Source: Zonotrichia leucophrys gambelii
Lineage: Eukaryota; Chordata; Aves; Passeriformes; Passerellidae
Assembly: GCF_028769735.1 (NCBI RefSeq)
Contig: NC_088186.1
Location: 6,479,001 to 6,543,000 of the forward strand
Reading direction: 5' to 3'
DNA length: 64,000 nt
Position numbers and translations under genes: made by a program. Positions within the stretch are counted from its first letter, which is position 1, and every line of letters starts with the position of its first letter. Shown piece after piece: positions 59,340-64,000 of the stretch. The notes below the pieces were generated by a model. That model worked only from the letters and a program-made list of their open reading frames with translations, had not been told where the DNA came from and did not search any database.

Positions 59340-59960
59340 TTAAAAATCTAACTAACGTATCAAGGCTCATTGGGTTTCGCTAAGCTCCTACCTCTGTAAT
59401 CACCATTTACCAAATTAGAATAGGGGGAAAATGAGCCACTTCATCTCTGTGTCATATAATGAACTTTTTTTGTGTGTACCAGAGAGGGTGATTGCCGCTA
59501 GGTATAATTATTATAATAAAGATCAGTACAAACTCAAGTTAAAAAGAAATTGTAGTTATTGAGGCCACCAGTGCGACTCGAATGGAGCCAGTGCCTGTGT
59601 CGTGCACAGATGAGTCCAATCCACTGATCTCAACCATTTTAACATCCCAGGAAAGCCAGAGCAATGATCCTGCCCAATGTTTGCTCGTCTGTCTAATGTA
59701 ATTCAGATTATTGATTCTATTTGATGTGAAATCCGCTGATTTCACTCAATGTAATCAAATCAATTAATCCCATCAACTCCAGTCCAATCCATGTGCACAA
59801 TCTAGTACATCTGACAGTGATCAGCTGGCAGGCACGGAACAAGACAGGCACAGAGATAAATAATAAAAATCAATAGCTTTATAAATAACACCTACAGTGC
59901 GCTGGGTGTTTTGCACACAGCTGTAAAAAGCAAGCAGCTTGATGTTCAGCCCATATGCAT
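59340..59960. promoter_or_regulatory. candidate conserved regulatory element
   Basis: This repeat-free block has about eight CpGs between 59495 and 59905 (GCCGCT, TGCGACTCGAA, GTCGTGC, CTCGTC, TCCGCT, CACGGA, TGCGCT), where the surrounding kilobases have very few. It is dense in homeobox-type words (TAATTATTATAATAAA, ATCAATTAATCC, TGATTTCAC) and in TGTAATCA/GATTGATT-like repeats. No long coding frame crosses it. Its texture resembles vertebrate conserved non-coding enhancers of developmental genes, an inference that needs cross-species alignment. Confidence 0.35.
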
Positions 59961-62900
59961 TTTGCAGATACACCAAAATTAGTGACTGATTTGTGCATAT
60001 TTTGGTTGGCTGGGATGCCTTTTCCCAAGTTTTTAGGCTATGGCTGGTTAGGGTAGCTCAAAATGGCCTTTGGGATAAATTTTGAAAACAATATTTATAT
60101 GATTCATAGAGGACTTTGAGATGTGCCTGTGAAAGGAACTGAGTAAAGTCTGTGAAAGGAAATGAGTAAAGTTGGTGTTATCCATGTTCTCTTGCCCTTT
60201 AACACTGATGAACATCTTCTTCCTCAGCATTAATAGAAAATCCTTTATTTCAGAAAAGAACATTTCACACATGAAGGGAGAACTGTGCTTTATAACAGAC
60301 TAGAGGAGTTCATTGAACAGGCTGTGGTTTCTTTTTCTAATTGAGGAGGGGAAAGCACCCACAGTTAAAGAGATTTACCTCTCATCTGTCTGCTGCTTCC
60401 CGGACACTTGAGACTCTTAAACACAAAAACAACAACAACAAATCCTGGAGGAGCCTTTTAAAGTTGGTGCAGCCAGCAAAGTGTACCTGTATTGCTGCAA
60501 AGTGACCTGGTCTAAGACCCTGCCTTCACATACTGCCTAAAAAAATTCTTCTATATAAAATAAGGTCTCAATACAAAAAGAAGACAGAAGTAGACAGAAT
60601 AGCCATGCAACAAACCAGTCACAATTCCATTAGAAGCCTGTTCTCTTGTTCCTTTCAGAGTATCTTTCCTTTAACTCGGTGTTTAATAATATTATGTGCT
60701 GATAAAAGATCAGGGAAAGGGCAGCTGTACTCCAGCTTGTAATCTACTCAGAGGGTACTGATGCTGTTGCCCCTGGTATTCCACCTGCTTCTTTCACGTT
60801 TGCTCCATGCTGCAGTGCTGGAGATATTTGAGGTTAACATCTCAGATAACCCACAAGAACATGGGAAAAGAGAATCCTGTCCCTGTGCAATGCAGGAGAA
60901 CAGGCCAGGCCCAAATGAGAGGCTCCCAAGGGACAGAAAATAAAGTGAAGGCTGCGTGGTTCAAATTTTCTGTCACCTGTTTGGCTCCACTGAAAATCCA
61001 CGGGCTTGATAAACCTTGCTGTAATTTTCTTTCAGATCCAGGACTCCCAAATCACAGTTGTCCTTCAGTTCCTTTGTGTGTCCTTCAGTTTTTCTGTTTT
61101 ACCCATGTGGACATGCAGTGTTTTTGCTCATGTTTTTTTAATTATATTTTATAATAAGGTCAAGAAATTATGTATTCTGGCCTTGATGGGAAGAGTGTCT
61201 CAGACTCATTGTTGCAAATTGTTGTGAATTAGGGTGATACCAATGCTAATTGTCTTTTCCTTGCTTCACTGACTCTTTAAATAATTGCCCTCCTCCTTGG
61301 CCACTTTTTTTCCTTGCACCTCTGAGAAATTTGCACCTCAACTCTTATCAGTCTCCTTCCACCCAACCAATGTAAAGTACATTGTGGCCACTAAATCCAA
61401 TTAATCCTCCCAGCCCTCCCCAGTGAATAAAATTAGTTACATTTTCCAGCTGGGTGGTCAGGGGTGCAGGCAGCTTTCCCAGCAATGGCTGCATTATCTC
61501 TCCTCCTCTGAAAACCTGACCTGCCTCGCGAGCAGTTGGGTCTTTGGAGAAATGAGGGACTTGAGCTGCAGGGAAACTCAGGGTGAGGGATGGAATTGGA
61601 ATATCACAGGGAAAAATAAGTGTTTTTGACTGAGTAGTTCTGTCCCCATGCACATCCCATCTTCAAACACACACAGAAAGCACCCACCTGCAAAGGCCAG
61701 CTCAAAAAAAAAAAAAATAAACACAAAAGATCCCTTTTATCTATCAATCCCATTTTTATAATAATGTTACTCTATCTTTTTTCCACAGGACTGCACATCC
61801 TTTGCAAGATGAGTGGAAAATGAGGTGTTGAGCTTTCATTCAAACAACTGGCTTTGCTCGTTTCAGATCCTCAATATTGGATGCAATAGCAGCTTGCAAG
61901 TGAGCTGAAGGACTTTTTTTTCTCCTTAAAAAATAAAAGTTAGTCCCCATGACCTGCAGACAACTTTCTCAGTTTCTGTGTCTTGAGTATATTCAACTTT
62001 GATTTTTAAAAACTTTCCCAAGCGATTAGAAGTCATTGTGGGCTAATCAACTAAGAAATTTAAACATAAAGTTTGCTGAAATCTCTCCTTAAAGTACAGC
62101 TAGAGCATATTTCACTATTATTGCTCTGAAATATTTACGTATATTTCAAGCACAAAGATCCAGATTCTCTGCTGGCCCAAATCTAGGTGATGTTTCTGCC
62201 TTTATGATGATACACAACTTGGGGCTTGGCCCTCTATTTTATGGTCTATCCTCTTTTATCACAATGTTCTCTATTTTGCACAAATTGTCCAGTGGATGAA
62301 AGGGATGGGAGATCAACCCAGTGAGGTTGCAGATCCCCTGGGCGTGTTATTATGTTATGATGACTTTTATGTTTGGAAAGCTGAGTGAAGTAAATGCATG
62401 AACTCCAGAAAGGGGGAACTTTGGCTTTGGAGATATTTAACCTACTGGAACCCATTCCAGTCTCACTGAATCAAATATGACTTTATAATGAATAAATGCT
62501 TGCAGGGTACATAACAGCTTCTGTTGTACAGCATGCAGAAAAAGGGAAAAAGTGCTTTTGATACCTTTGTGACAACTTTAATTCAAGCAAGGAATGCTCT
62601 GCATCATCCAGCACAAATTTCTAACTCGACCATGCACTGGACCATGCTGATAAAACAATTACATGGGAGTGTTCATGTGTGGAAACAGGACTGCTCAACA
62701 AAATCAGCAGAGGAATTTGGGCTCGTGGAAGGTAGAAAAGTGTTGCTCCCATTAGTGCACTGCCCTGCTCGTGAGTTTATTAGCCTTAATGGGCAGGAAA
62801 AACAAAAATTAAGTGGGAATGGAATGGCCTAACAAGGGTGCCTTTCTGTTCTCCATCCCCTTGTGCACAGGGGAATCACCCCATCCATGTGGAGCAGCTG

Positions 62901-64000
62901 TGTCCCAGGTGGATGTGCTTGGGTGATGCTCAGGATTTTTGGGAACATGTGAACGTGGAGCACTGCCAGCTCCAAAGGGCTTCATTTTTATTGTTCATGC
63001 ATTAAATGATACCCCACTAACCTAGGAATAGTTCAGGCCATGCATAATTTATTTGTAGCCAAACCCCAAAGGGAGCAGTAGGAAGATGGATGAGAGTTCT
63101 TTCATGGCATTAGCATGGATTTGCTCAGCTGTTCCTGAAACATCTCATGAAGCTTCATCTCAGCTAAACGCTTGGCTGCAGGCACATGGGACACAGGAAC
63201 ACTGCACTACACGTGCTACAATCCATAAAACATTTTCTGCTATTTGGAAACTAAATCCTATAGTTCAAAAGGCCAAAATCCACAAAACCTTCAATTTGTC
63301 AGGGGAAGACAAGCGGATGAGACTGAGGCAATCAGCAGGTTCTTAGATTTCTGCCACAAAAGGAGAGAATTGGTTATTTCTTTTGCTTCAGAAAGAGCAA
63401 TTCTCATGTTTTAAATTAAGCCTGCAATTAGAGGATTCATTGGCCTGATCTTTGCTTTCCATCACCCCAAACGGACAGGTGCTCACAGATCTGTTCTCAG
63501 GAAAAACACAAATGGAGAGGAAAAACAAAATATGAGTAAAGCAGAGCAGGGATATCAGAGGAAGGTGGCCACAAGCATCAGCACCTCTGGCACCCAGCAT
63601 GAACTTCAGCAGGACCCTCCTGCTGGGCCCCCACACGCAGCATTGGGTGCCCTGGTGTGGATTTGTCTCCGTGTGAGCTCCCCACAGCAACAAGTGCTGG
63701 AGCTCGTGGAGAAATGACAGCGAGACGACAGGGGGTGGATTACAACTGTGAACAGCAAGGGCTTTTCATTCCTTTCATCCTGCCAGACATGCTGTCCCTT
63801 TTAAAAGCTAATGTTGGAAAGTCATCTGTTTCTCTTAAGCTCTCTCTGAATCTGGTGAGTGGAGCAGTAAATGTGGTTTGTGCAGTGGCTGGGGGGGATG
63901 AGCTCCTGCTGCTGTGGTCAGTGGGAAGGCCATGTGCTAATTGTTTACAAGCCCCCCCACAACCCAGTGCATTCATTTAAATAGGATTCCTTGTCCCCTC
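59961..64000. other. single-copy non-coding DNA to the window end
   Basis: AT-rich, with an A-run at 61706-61718 and no recognised transposon. The stretch 62520-62840 is open for 102 codons on the plus strand without any domain. No exon is supported at the right edge. Confidence 0.5.

Overview
The window reads as non-coding nuclear DNA of a bird, most likely a songbird (Passeriformes). Three things point there: CR1 LINE 3' ends with their octamer-like tail, many solo LTRs that I recognise from memory as common passerine endogenous-retrovirus families, and traces of old amniote SINEs. I see no operons, ribosome-binding sites or other prokaryotic structure. I found no exon of a recognisable protein-coding gene on either strand and no tRNA, rRNA or snRNA gene. 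The piece is probably intergenic, or the inside of a very long intron. Family assignments rest on recognition and on structure (TG...CA ends, target-site duplications, TATA boxes and polyadenylation signals), not on a database search.

The clearest content is a set of at least 16 LTR insertions with no gag, pol or env between them, so all appear to be solo LTRs. Family A (about 285 bp, 6-bp target duplication) has copies at 14.5, 20.4, 30.8 and 44.6 kb. Family B (about 383 bp, 6-bp duplication) has copies at 10.5, 21.1, 39.8, 41.6 and 44.0 kb and a diverged relative at 23.9 kb. Family C (about 440 bp, no clear duplication) lies at 2.4 and 19.5 kb. Single LTRs of other families lie at 3.8 kb (perfect 5-bp duplication), 29.2, 31.3, 37.7 and 52.9 kb. 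They cluster in three places: 19.5-21.4, 30.8-31.6 and 44.0-44.8 kb.

Non-LTR elements are CR1 ends or fragments at 11.2, 19.2, 28.0, 40.2 and 51.5 kb, and two very old SINE-like relics at 17.9 and 56.4 kb. Tandem repeats are an 18-bp minisatellite (3.1 kb), a three-unit 118-bp repeat (13.0 kb), a 49-bp duplication (26.5 kb), a compound A-rich repeat (33.8 kb), a 165-bp ATATT tract (36.0 kb) and a 290-bp purine tract of GAGAG then GAAGA units (45.7 kb).

The rest is single-copy AT-rich DNA. Two stretches (43.4-43.7 and 59.35-59.95 kb) keep unusually many CpGs and homeodomain-type AT motifs and are the best candidates for conserved regulatory elements. A stretch at 15.3-15.9 kb is open on both strands and carries splice-like signals; it is the only place where an unrecognised exon or transcript seems worth testing. 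The right-hand third (46-64 kb) is poorest in young repeats.
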